DNA from: Eubacteriales bacterium
GTDB taxonomy: Bacteria > Bacillota > Clostridia > Peptostreptococcales > Anaerovoracaceae
Assembly (NCBI GenBank): GCA_029098205.1
Contig: JAQXNW010000148.1
Location: 1-11,383, forward strand
Direction of reading: 5' to 3'
DNA length: 11,383 nucleotides
The position numbers and the translations under genes were made by a program. Every line of letters starts with the position of its first letter. The stretch's first letter is position 1. Shown here piece by piece: positions 1 through 6,760 of the stretch. A model generated the notes under the pieces. It was not told where the DNA came from. It searched no databases and was given only the letters and a program-made list of their open reading frames with translations.

Positions 1-1
1 A

Positions 2-991
2 TTGACAAAGGACAGCGCACGGCCGGAAGAAGCTGAAAACTGGGAGGCCTCTTCCTTCGAACTGGACAGCGAATACCGGACCATCCCGGCGGATGTTTAC
101 AGCGCGTCCATTCGAATTGCCGAAGGATGCAATCGGAAATGCGCGTACTGTGTTATTCCGAACATCCGTGGACCATACAGAAGCCGCACCATGGAAAGTG
201 TTCTTTCAGAAGCTGAAAGGCTCGCGGAGGCGGGGACGAAAGAGCTCTCCGTCATAGCGGAAGATACCGGATGCTATGGAGCAGACCTTTACGGAAAGCC
301 GATGCTTTCGGAACTTCTCCGAAAGCTCTGCCGCATCGAAGGGATTCAGTGGATCCGGCTTATGTACTGTTATGAAGATCATATCGATGATTCTTTAATT
401 AAAGTGATGGCGGAAGAGCCGAAAATCTGCCATTATATAGATATGCCTCTTCAGCATGCCAGCGATTCCGTTCTCAAGGAGATGAACCGGAGCACAACAA
501 ACGTGAGAATGCGGAGTACGATCCAAAAACTCAGGGAAGCTATGCCGGACATAACCATACGAACCACTATGATTGTCGGATTTCCCGGGGAAACGGAAGA
601 GGAATTTCAGGAACTCCTTGATTTCTGCGCAGAAATCCGTTTTGACCGATTAGGCGCTTTTACTTATTCAAGAGAAGAAGGTGCGCCGGCGGCCGAACGT
701 ACGGATCAGATCCCTGAAGAGGTTAAAGAAAGCCGTCTGGATCGTCTGATGTCGCAGCAGATGGAGATTTCGCTGGAAAACAATCAAAGGCAAATTGGAA
801 AAATTGCAGAAGTTATTGTAGACGGAAAGGACGAAGACGGCGTATCCTATATAGGCAGAACGAGGAGAGACGCTCCGGAAATTGATGACAGCGTTTTATT
901 TTCTTCTGAGAGAGAACTTATTCCTGGCCAGATTACCAGGGTAAAAATTACGGATGCGTTCGACTATGACCTGGAAGGAATGGAGGTTTAA
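2..991 (+). CDS. rimO: Ribosomal protein S12 methylthiotransferase RimO, 5'-truncated by the window edge
   Basis: RimO is a radical-SAM enzyme that adds a methylthio group to the beta carbon of a conserved aspartate in ribosomal protein S12. The visible 329 residues contain the radical-SAM cluster motif CNRKCAYC (Cys43, 47, 50 of the visible part), the methylthiotransferase signature that follows it (IPNIRGPYRSR), the stretch IDMPLQHASDSVLKEMNR, the segment TTMIVGFPGETEEEF and a C-terminal TRAM-like region. The motifs FDRLGAFTYSREEGAPAA and GRTRRDAPEID fit RimO rather than MiaB or MtaB. RimO is normally about 440 residues, so roughly 110 residues, carrying the N-terminal domain that holds the second iron-sulfur cluster, lie before the window. 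The reading frame is open from base 2, and the first visible TTG is not the real start. The gene ends with TAA at 989-991, four bases before pgsA, so the two are surely cotranscribed. Confidence 0.95.
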   Translation: MTKDSARPEEAENWEASSFELDSEYRTIPADVYSASIRIAEGCNRKCAYCVIPNIRGPYRSRTMESVLSEAERLAEAGTKELSVIAEDTGCYGADLYGKPMLSELLRKLCRIEGIQWIRLMYCYEDHIDDSLIKVMAEEPKICHYIDMPLQHASDSVLKEMNRSTTNVRMRSTIQKLREAMPDITIRTTMIVGFPGETEEEFQELLDFCAEIRFDRLGAFTYSREEGAPAAERTDQIPEEVKESRLDRLMSQQMEISLENNQRQIGKIAEVIVDGKDEDGVSYIGRTRRDAPEIDDSVLFSSERELIPGQITRVKITDAFDYDLEGMEV

Positions 992-995
992 TGCA

Positions 996-1556
996 ATGAA
1001 TCTTCCGAATAAGCTTACACTCGCCCGCGTGATCGCGGTACCTTTTTTCATTTTCTGTTACATGAAAGAGTTTTTTATCGCCGGACTGATTATTTTCATC
1101 GCAGCGTCGTTTACGGATATGCTCGACGGGAAAATCGCCAGAAAGTATAATCTGGTAACCAATTTCGGAAAAATCATGGATCCTTTGGCGGACAAAGTTC
1201 TGGTTTATTCTGCGTTCTGTCTGATGGTGGGCGACAATACGATGAGCGCCTGGATGCTGATCGTCATCCTGGCAAGAGAATTTGCCATTGCCGGTGTACG
1301 CACCGTTGCCGCTTCGGAAGGAAAGGTCATCGCGGCTGCGATGAGCGGGAAGATTAAGACTGTCCTTCAGATGATCGCCGTTCCGCTTCTTCTTCTGTTT
1401 AACGCGCTGAACGCCAGCTCGATGAACGGAAGCAGCATGACGCTTCTGATGGTTCTTGGATATTTCGCATACGGATTCCTGTGGGCGTCCCTGATTATGA
1501 CGGTTGTTTCCGGAACCGAATATATTGTAAAAAATATCGACGTATTTCGAAGCTGA
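996..1556 (+). CDS. pgsA: CDP-diacylglycerol--glycerol-3-phosphate 3-phosphatidyltransferase
   Basis: This integral membrane enzyme makes phosphatidylglycerophosphate from CDP-diacylglycerol and glycerol 3-phosphate, the committed step to phosphatidylglycerol. The 186-residue product has the complete CDP-alcohol phosphatidyltransferase motif, with Asp41, Asp44, Gly45, Ala48, Arg49, Gly58, Asp62 and Asp66 in the expected D-x2-DG-x2-AR-x8-G-x3-D-x3-D spacing. Several hydrophobic helices are visible, around residues 12-38, 68-78, 85-105, 122-138 and 148-172. I chose the ATG at 996 because GGAGG at 982-986 sits 9 bases upstream and the protein begins MNLPNKLTLARV, as the family usually does; a longer reading from 954 would run inside rimO. 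It lies between rimO and cinA, as in many Clostridia. Length is normal for the family. Confidence 0.95.
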   Translation: MNLPNKLTLARVIAVPFFIFCYMKEFFIAGLIIFIAASFTDMLDGKIARKYNLVTNFGKIMDPLADKVLVYSAFCLMVGDNTMSAWMLIVILAREFAIAGVRTVAASEGKVIAAAMSGKIKTVLQMIAVPLLLLFNALNASSMNGSSMTLLMVLGYFAYGFLWASLIMTVVSGTEYIVKNIDVFRS

Positions 1557-1574
1557 AGAAACGGAGAATCCGAA

Positions 1575-2867
1575 ATGAACTGTGCAATTATTTCTGTCGG
1601 CACCGAACTTTTAATGGGGCAGGTTACAGACACGAATGCGGTGTATCTTTCTCAGCAGATGAATCTCCTTGGAATTGATGTACTTTATCGTTATACCGTA
1701 GGGGATAACGACGGGAGGCTTCAGGAAATTCTGGAGACTGCGCTTCAGGACTGCGATCTGGTGCTGACAACCGGAGGGCTCGGGCCGACAGAAGATGACA
1801 TGACGAAGGAAACCGTTACACGCGTCATGGGAGATCATCTTGTGCGGTATGAACAGGCAGCAGAGGCTCTCCGGCAGCTTGCGGAAAAAAGAGGCATTGC
1901 ATTCACGGAGAATAATTTCAAGCAGACCATGCTTCCCTCGCGGGCTGATATTTTCGATACAGATGCGGGCACCGCGCCTGGTTTTGCTCTGACCGACGAC
2001 CTCGGAAGAACCGTAATATGCATGCCGGGGCCCCCGCGTGAAATGCGGAGCATGTTTGAACACCGTATTTCAAAATATCTTCGGGGGAAAACCGACAGCG
2101 CTCTTTATTACCGTGTATTTCGTATATTCGGAATCGGAGAGTCAAAGGTCGAAACGGATCTTCTGGATCTGATCGATGCGCAGACGGATCCGACGATTGC
2201 TACCTATGCGAAAAACTGCGAATGCTCTGTGCGCATTGCGACGAAACAGAAAACTGCGGAAGACGCGGAGAGAGCGATGGAGCCTTTGACGGAAGAGATT
2301 CGAAAACGTTTCGGCGTTCATATATACAGTGAAAATGGCAAAGATCTTCCGCATACGGTCGGAGAAGAGCTGATCCGCCGGCACCTCACAATTTCCGCCT
2401 CCGAATCCTGCACAGGAGGCCGGTTCGCATTTGAACTTACAACAGTTCCGGGGATATCTGAAGTATTCGAACGAGGAATCGTTACGTATACAGAGCGGGC
2501 GAAAATGGAGGAATTGGGGGTTTTTCCGGAAACCCTGAAGAAAGAAACAGCTGTCAGCCCCCGCGTTGCCTATCAAATGGCGGAAGGGCTGTATCGGAAG
2601 ACCGGAAGTGACATCTGTGTTTCCGTTACCGGGACAGCAGGCCCCGGAGGAGGTACGGATGTGATTCCTGTGGGAACGATCTATGTCGGCTGCCGCATGA
2701 ACGGAGAGACGAAAGTGGCCAAACTGATGACTGGATCTACGGATCGGGAATGGAATCGGGAATATGCCGTTTCGATGATGTTTTTCATGATCTATCTTGG
2801 TCTTAAAAACAAAACAGCAAGTACATTTTTAACGAAGAAAATATATAACGAATCGGAACTTCAATAA
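1575..2867 (+). CDS. cinA: CinA: MoCF-like domain plus nicotinamide-nucleotide amidohydrolase (PncC) domain
   Basis: CinA is a two-domain protein linked to competence in Gram-positive bacteria. Its C-terminal domain deamidates nicotinamide mononucleotide to nicotinate mononucleotide in NAD salvage. The N-terminal half (about 1-170) is MoaB/MogA-like, with VGTELLMGQVTDTN at residues 8-21 and TTGGLGPTEDDMT at 65-77. The C-terminal half (about 260-410) carries the PncC signatures SESCTGG (276-282) and TGTAGPGG (352-359). At 430 residues it is full length. The ATG at 1575 follows an ACGGAGAA element at 1561-1568, and the gap after pgsA is only 18 bases, so it belongs to the rimO-pgsA-cinA transcript. 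Unlike species where cinA and recA are cotranscribed, here a terminator and a separate recA promoter divide them. I see no missing catalytic motif. Confidence 0.95.
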   Translation: MNCAIISVGTELLMGQVTDTNAVYLSQQMNLLGIDVLYRYTVGDNDGRLQEILETALQDCDLVLTTGGLGPTEDDMTKETVTRVMGDHLVRYEQAAEALRQLAEKRGIAFTENNFKQTMLPSRADIFDTDAGTAPGFALTDDLGRTVICMPGPPREMRSMFEHRISKYLRGKTDSALYYRVFRIFGIGESKVETDLLDLIDAQTDPTIATYAKNCECSVRIATKQKTAEDAERAMEPLTEEIRKRFGVHIYSENGKDLPHTVGEELIRRHLTISASESCTGGRFAFELTTVPGISEVFERGIVTYTERAKMEELGVFPETLKKETAVSPRVAYQMAEGLYRKTGSDICVSVTGTAGPGGGTDVIPVGTIYVGCRMNGETKVAKLMTGSTDREWNREYAVSMMFFMIYLGLKNKTASTFLTKKIYNESELQ

Positions 2868-2868
2868 T

Positions 2869-2920
2869 CTGAGTGCGTCATGTCATTAGCATCTCCTGCT
2901 GGCATGACGCTTTTTCTCAG
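2869..2920 (+). terminator. Rho-independent terminator after cinA
   Basis: GCGTCATG (2875-2882) pairs with CATGACGC (2903-2910), followed by TTTTT (2911-2915). The loop can form a second small stem, AGCA (2888-2891) with TGCT (2897-2900). An outer pair CTGAG (2869-2873) and CTCAG (2916-2920) extends the dyad. The structure begins two bases after the cinA stop codon. The T run is short, so some read-through toward recA is possible. Confidence 0.8.
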
Positions 2921-3085
2921 GTTTCCGAACGGCGTTTTACGTGTATCGGCGAAAAAAGGCGAAGAAGGATACTGTTACTTTTCTTACGAAGAGAATAAAA
3001 TGGAAGCAGAAAATTTGTTCATATACCAGCCAGCCAGCTTCAGGGCATGGATGATGGTTCATGCAGTACAGGCCGTATTTTTTTA

Positions 3086-3113
3086 TTGACTTTTCTAATG
3101 GAACGTTTAGAAT
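3086..3113 (+). promoter_or_regulatory. recA sigma-A promoter
   Basis: A -35 element TTGACT (3086-3091) and a -10 element TAGAAT (3108-3113) are separated by 16 bases, each one mismatch from consensus. Transcription would start near 3120, about 28 bases before the recA ATG. The 165 bases between the cinA terminator and this promoter show no convincing gene or structure. Confidence 0.8.
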
Positions 3114-3119
3114 AGAAAC

Positions 3120-3133
3120 CGAACAAATGTTCT
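3120..3133 (+). promoter_or_regulatory. LexA (DinR) SOS operator of recA
   Basis: GAACAAATGTTC at 3121-3132 is a perfect match to the Gram-positive LexA/DinR box GAAC-N4-GTTC, with C before it as in the extended consensus CGAAC-N4-GTTCG. It lies just downstream of the -10 element, over the predicted transcription start, which suits repression by blocking RNA polymerase. It implies damage-inducible recA and a LexA of the Bacillus/Clostridium type elsewhere in the genome. Confidence 0.88.
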
Positions 3134-3147
3134 TTACGGAGGTATTT

Positions 3148-4287
3148 ATGGCAAAAAAAGCGAAAGATAAAACGACAAAAATCAATGACGCAGACGGACG
3201 GGAAGCCGCTCTTGAAGCTGCGCTTGCGAATATCGAAAAACAGTTCGGGCAGGGCGCTATCATGAAAATGAGCGACGCCGGCAATATGAATATTGAAACG
3301 ATATCGACCGGATCGATCGGGCTGGACTTAGCAACCGGAGTCGGTGGAGTGCCGCGTGGCAGAATTATTGAAATCTATGGACCGGAATCTTCCGGTAAAA
3401 CCACGCTTGCGCTTCATATTGTCGCTGAAGCGCAGAAAACAGGAGGGAAAGCCGCTTTCATTGACGCGGAGCATGCACTGGATCCGGTATATGCGAAGAA
3501 TCTTGGCGTTAAGATTGATGATCTGCTGGTTTCGCAGCCGGATACCGGTGAGCAGGCACTTGAAATCTGCGATATGCTTGCATCCAGCGGAGCTATCGAT
3601 GTCATCGTCATCGACTCTGTAGCCGCACTGGTTCCGAAGGCGGAAATTCAGGGCGACATGGGAGATTCTCATGTCGGACTGCAGGCACGTCTGATGTCTC
3701 AGGCCCTCCGAAAAATTACAGGAACCGTCAACCGCACGAAAACATGTGTTGTCTTCATCAATCAGCTTCGTGAAAAGGTCGGTGTGCTTTTCGGGAACCC
3801 GGAAACTACGACGGGCGGACGTGCTCTCAAATTCTATGCTACGATGCGTTTTGACGTACGGAGAATCGAGAGCATAAAACAGGGCGATCGTTTTCTGGGA
3901 AACCGTACACGCGTGAAAATCGTAAAGAATAAGGTTGCGCCGCCGTTTAAGAAAGCGGAATTTGATATCATGTACGGAAAGGGAATTTCACTTTCCGGAG
4001 ATGTGCTCGACTGCGCTGTGGAAGCAGGATTAGTCCAGAAGGCCGGATCGTGGTTCAGCTATCATGGAGAACGGATCGGACAGGGACGCGAGAATGTGAA
4101 GGAATATCTCGAAACGCATCCTGATCTTCTTGAAGAACTTCGCAGCGCGCTTCTCGCGACTTTGAAACCGGAGGATGCCAGCGATGATGCACCGGAGACA
4201 GATGCGCCTTCTTCGAAAGAACCGGAAAATCTCTCCCGCATGGATGATACTTATGAAGTGGATTCCGATGGAGTAATTATCGAATAG
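3148..4287 (+). CDS. recA: Recombinase RecA
   Basis: RecA forms ATP-dependent filaments on single-stranded DNA, catalyses strand exchange and triggers LexA self-cleavage. The 379-residue product has Walker A GPESSGKT (residues 78-85), Walker B VIVIDS (152-157), loop L1 around PKAEIQGDMGDSHVGLQAR (163-181) and loop L2 with INQLREKVGVLFGNPETTTGG (204-224), all intact. The acidic C-terminal tail (after about 345) is rich in Asp and Glu, as usual. The start at 3148 follows ACGGAGG (3136-3142). A longer in-frame reading from 3061 would cross the promoter and the LexA box, so it is not used. The N-terminus carries a lysine-rich segment and is slightly longer than in E. coli. It is followed after only 13 bases by the rplU promoter, with no terminator visible between them. 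Confidence 0.98.
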   Translation: MAKKAKDKTTKINDADGREAALEAALANIEKQFGQGAIMKMSDAGNMNIETISTGSIGLDLATGVGGVPRGRIIEIYGPESSGKTTLALHIVAEAQKTGGKAAFIDAEHALDPVYAKNLGVKIDDLLVSQPDTGEQALEICDMLASSGAIDVIVIDSVAALVPKAEIQGDMGDSHVGLQARLMSQALRKITGTVNRTKTCVVFINQLREKVGVLFGNPETTTGGRALKFYATMRFDVRRIESIKQGDRFLGNRTRVKIVKNKVAPPFKKAEFDIMYGKGISLSGDVLDCAVEAGLVQKAGSWFSYHGERIGQGRENVKEYLETHPDLLEELRSALLATLKPEDASDDAPETDAPSSKEPENLSRMDDTYEVDSDGVIIE

Positions 4288-4300
4288 TTTTATTATTGTA

Positions 4301-4329
4301 TTGACAGATCCTCATCTCTATGCTATTCT
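4301..4329 (+). promoter_or_regulatory. rplU-rpmA sigma-A promoter
   Basis: A perfect -35 TTGACA (4301-4306), a 17-base spacer and a -10 TATTCT (4324-4329) make a near-consensus strong promoter, fitting a ribosomal protein operon. Transcription would begin about 4336, leaving a leader of about 80 bases before the rplU ATG. The promoter starts 13 bases after the recA stop. Confidence 0.85.
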
Positions 4330-4335
4330 AACTTG

Positions 4336-4414
4336 GTTAGACCGCACGGACAGGGCTTTAATGTCTTTTTTCAGGCAGCCCAGGAAGGCGAGACTGGTAA
4401 GAGGAGGATTACAT
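4336..4414 (+). promoter_or_regulatory. Probable L21 leader (autoregulatory 5' UTR of rplU)
   Basis: Firmicutes rplU operons usually carry an L21 leader RNA thought to mediate autoregulation, and this untranslated stretch is in the right place and size. GGGCT (4353-4357) can pair with AGCCC (4377-4381), and GACA (4349-4352) can pair with TGTC (4362-4365), which is followed by a run of T. The two helices interleave, so they either exclude each other or form a pseudoknot. The ribosome binding site GAGGAGG is at 4401-4407. Assignment to the Rfam L21 leader family rests on position and pairing only. Confidence 0.55.
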
Positions 4415-4906
4415 ATGTATGCAGTAATTGAAACAGGCGGAAAGCAGTATAAGGTTACGCAGGGTGATGTTATCTCTGTTGAAAAGCTTGGACTGAATTC
4501 CGGAGAGAAAGTAACATTTGACAAGGTTCTCGCGCTGAGCGATGAATCCGGTCTGAAAGTCGGAACGCCTTATCTCGATGGTGTCACCGTAGAAGGAACG
4601 GTTCAGGAGAACGGGAAGGCCAAGAAGGTTATCATCTTCAAATATAAGGCTAAGAAGGACTATAGAAAGAAGCAGGGACATCGTCAGCCGTTTACATCTG
4701 TTGAGATCGTCAGTCTGAACGGTGTTCAGGGTGCTCCGAAAGAAGAGAAAGAGGAAGCTGCAGCGGCAGAAGAGCCTGCGAAGAAGGTTTCCCTTTCAAT
4801 GAAGAAAGAAGAGCTCGTCTCTTATGCGAAAGAGCATGGGATTGATGTAGACGAGAAAGCAACGAAAGCAGTCATTCTCGAGGCGATCGAGAATGCGGAA
4901 GCATAA
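4415..4906 (+). CDS. rplU: Large-subunit ribosomal protein bL21 with a C-terminal extension
   Basis: bL21 is a 50S protein that binds 23S rRNA. Residues 1-104 are an ordinary bL21, with MYAVIETGGKQYKV at the start and the conserved basic stretch FKYKAKKDYRKKQGHRQP (75-92). The family is usually about 100-105 residues, but this product has 163. The extra part is a Glu/Ala/Lys-rich linker (about 107-124) and a short helical module (about 127-163; MKKEELVSYAKEHGIDVD then TKAVILEAIE). That module resembles the HeH/SAP/Rho-N type of small nucleic-acid-binding fold by eye. The ATG at 4415 is set by GAGGAGG at 4401-4407, and an open frame upstream to 4301 would cover the promoter. rpmA follows after 32 bases. 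The prp gene normally found between rplU and rpmA in Firmicutes is missing. Confidence 0.95.
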   Translation: MYAVIETGGKQYKVTQGDVISVEKLGLNSGEKVTFDKVLALSDESGLKVGTPYLDGVTVEGTVQENGKAKKVIIFKYKAKKDYRKKQGHRQPFTSVEIVSLNGVQGAPKEEKEEAAAAEEPAKKVSLSMKKEELVSYAKEHGIDVDEKATKAVILEAIENAEA

Positions 4907-4938
4907 CAGATTCTCAAACAGTCAGGAGGTTTTGATCC

Positions 4939-5205
4939 ATGGCAAGTAAAAAAGGAGTAGGAAGTTCTAAGAACGGTCGTGAGTCCATATCGAAACGTTT
5001 GGGCCTGAAAGCCGGAGACGGACAGTTCGTTACAGCAGGAAGCATCCTTGTACGGCAGAGAGGAACTAAATTTCATCCGGGAAACAACGTCGGAATCGGC
5101 GGGGATGACACACTGTTTGCAAAAGTAGACGGTGCTGTGAAATTTGAACGGAAAGACAAGACTCGTAAGAAAGTCAGCGTTTATCCTGTTTCGGAAGAAG
5201 CGTAA
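4939..5205 (+). CDS. rpmA: Large-subunit ribosomal protein bL27, without the Firmicute N-terminal extension
   Basis: bL27 sits near the peptidyl transferase centre with its N-terminus reaching toward the P-site tRNA. The 88-residue product begins MASKKGVGSSKNGRES and includes the conserved GTKFHPGNNVGIGGDDTLFA (42-61). In most Firmicutes L27 is made with an N-terminal extension ending in a motif like LQFFA, which Prp removes. Here the ATG at 4939 is preceded in frame by a TGA at 4933-4935, so no extension can be encoded, and translation starts directly near the mature N-terminus. The ribosome binding site AGGAGGT (4924-4930) is 8 bases upstream. It is the second gene of the rplU operon and ends just before a strong terminator. 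Confidence 0.97.
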   Translation: MASKKGVGSSKNGRESISKRLGLKAGDGQFVTAGSILVRQRGTKFHPGNNVGIGGDDTLFAKVDGAVKFERKDKTRKKVSVYPVSEEA

Positions 5206-5218
5206 GAACATGATCCTG

Positions 5219-5252
5219 AGACCTCTGCCCGCAATCGCAGAGGTCTTTTTTT
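5219..5252 (+). terminator. Strong Rho-independent terminator after rpmA
   Basis: AGACCTCTGC (5219-5228) pairs perfectly with GCAGAGGTCT (5237-5246) around an 8-base loop, and the T run reaches 5252. It begins 13 bases after the rpmA stop and separates the ribosomal operon from obgE. The next 120 bases before obgE must hold the obgE promoter. Only weak -10-like sequences around 5318-5329 are visible, and I could not fix a promoter there. Confidence 0.93.
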
Positions 5253-5375
5253 ATTTATCGCCCGTGGCAGATTATGAGAAGAATTATTAATTTGTAGAAT
5301 TTTTCTCTGCTTAGAAGTAAGATTATAGCAGAAGGTATGCCGAGCATGCAGCTGGTACAGCAGGAGCGAAGAAAC

Positions 5376-6677
5376 ATGGGAAATTTTGTTGACAGTGCGA
5401 AAATAACAATAGTATCCGGAAAAGGCGGAAATGGCGCAGTATCGTTTCGAAGAGAGCCCTTTGTCCCGAACGGAGGCCCGGACGGCGGCGACGGCGGAAA
5501 AGGCGGAGATGTTATTTTCAAAGCGGACCGGAATCTTCGCACACTTCTCGATTTTCGGTATCAGAAAAAATATTCCGCTGAAAACGGCCAGGATGGCATG
5601 AAAAAGAAAAAATTTGGAAAGTCTGGAGAAAATCTGATTATTAAAGTACCGGTCGGAACAATTGTGTATGATGACGCCAGCGGGAAAGTAATGCGGGATC
5701 TCAAAAGCGACGGTGATTTCTTTGTCGCGGCGAAAGGCGGAAAGGGCGGTAACGGAAATGTGCACTACAAAAATTCCGTCCGTCAGGCACCGAATTTCGC
5801 AGAGGCAGGTGAACCGGGAATTGAACGAACCGTACGGCTGGAGCTTAAGCTGATTGCAGATGTAGGACTCGTCGGTTTTCCAAATGTCGGGAAATCCAGC
5901 CTTCTGGCTGTTTCCACGAATTCCGCTCCGAAAATCGCGAATTATCATTTTACTACGATTACACCGAATCTTGGGGTTGTCCCTTTTGCAGACACAAGTT
6001 TTGTAATGGCGGATATTGCCGGAATCATTGAAGGCGCGCATGAAGGGCTTGGCCTTGGATTTCAGTTCTTAAAACATATCGAGCGGACGAAAGTTCTGAT
6101 TCATGTAGTTGATGTTTCCGGAAGCGAGGGAAGAGATCCCATCGATGATTTTGAAAAAATAAACGCGGAGCTTGAAAAATACGGGCATGATATTCTTTCA
6201 AAACCGATGCTGGTCGCAGCGAATAAGATTGATTTAATAGACGAAGACAGCGAAGAATACCAGCGGTTCAAAAATTATGCTGTCGGAAAAGGTTACCAGG
6301 TTTTTCCTATATCCGCGCCGATCGGATATGGAGTGCAGAAACTCCTTGCTGCTGCGCTTTCGGAGGTGAATCGTGTCAATCAGATGCCTGCGGAAGAAAA
6401 AGAAGTTGAATATTTTGATTTTGAAAAAGATGAGGAAAGAAATCCGGACTATCGGAAAGTTACCTTTGAAAAATCTGGTTCCGACTTTATTCTTCATGGC
6501 GAACAGCTGATGAAAATATTCCATTCCACGAATTTCAATGATTTCGGTTCTCTTCGCTATCTTTACAAATATATAGAAAAAAGCGGAGCAATCCAGGCTA
6601 TGAAAGGGGAAGGCCTTCAGGAAGGGGATATCATCCGGATTGAAGATTACGAATTTGAATATATCGAAGAATATTAA
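5376..6677 (+). CDS. obgE: GTPase Obg (ObgE/CgtA)
   Basis: Obg is an essential GTPase that binds the 50S subunit, acts in ribosome assembly and is tied to the stringent response. The 433-residue product has all three parts: the glycine-rich Obg domain (about 1-160, with KGGNGAVSFRRE and GGPDGGDGGKGG), the G domain (about 160-335) and a C-terminal OCT domain (about 345-430). In the G domain, G1 is GFPNVGKSS (167-175), the switch I region has TTITPNLG, G3 is DIAG (213-216), G4 is NKID (283-286) and G5 is SAP (313-315). G3 is usually DIPG, so the Ala215 here is a small departure. The ATG at 5376 was chosen because AGGAG (5362-5366) lies 9 bases upstream and the family starts with a motif like MFVDxAKI; an in-frame ATG at 5337 would add 13 untypical residues. 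It follows rpmA, a very common arrangement. Confidence 0.96.
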   Translation: MGNFVDSAKITIVSGKGGNGAVSFRREPFVPNGGPDGGDGGKGGDVIFKADRNLRTLLDFRYQKKYSAENGQDGMKKKKFGKSGENLIIKVPVGTIVYDDASGKVMRDLKSDGDFFVAAKGGKGGNGNVHYKNSVRQAPNFAEAGEPGIERTVRLELKLIADVGLVGFPNVGKSSLLAVSTNSAPKIANYHFTTITPNLGVVPFADTSFVMADIAGIIEGAHEGLGLGFQFLKHIERTKVLIHVVDVSGSEGRDPIDDFEKINAELEKYGHDILSKPMLVAANKIDLIDEDSEEYQRFKNYAVGKGYQVFPISAPIGYGVQKLLAAALSEVNRVNQMPAEEKEVEYFDFEKDEERNPDYRKVTFEKSGSDFILHGEQLMKIFHSTNFNDFGSLRYLYKYIEKSGAIQAMKGEGLQEGDIIRIEDYEFEYIEEY

Positions 6678-6760
6678 ACATAATGATTTAAAGAACGAAT
6701 TCACAGTTTAGGTTCTTGTCTTAAATTACCGAATTCTTTTACAAGAGGTGATCTTTCAGG

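Noticed and set aside
2880..3089. 69-codon open frame between cinA and recA
   Set aside because: It starts inside the cinA terminator, has no ribosome binding site, ends in the recA promoter and looks like no known protein. An internal 29-codon frame from 3001 is no better.
3061..3147. Longer RecA start at 3061
   Set aside because: It would cover the promoter and LexA box; the ATG at 3148 has a good ribosome binding site and gives the usual MAKK start.
5181..6041. 286-codon open frame on the minus strand
   Set aside because: It is antisense to obgE and crosses the rpmA terminator; the sequence resembles no family and obgE is certain.
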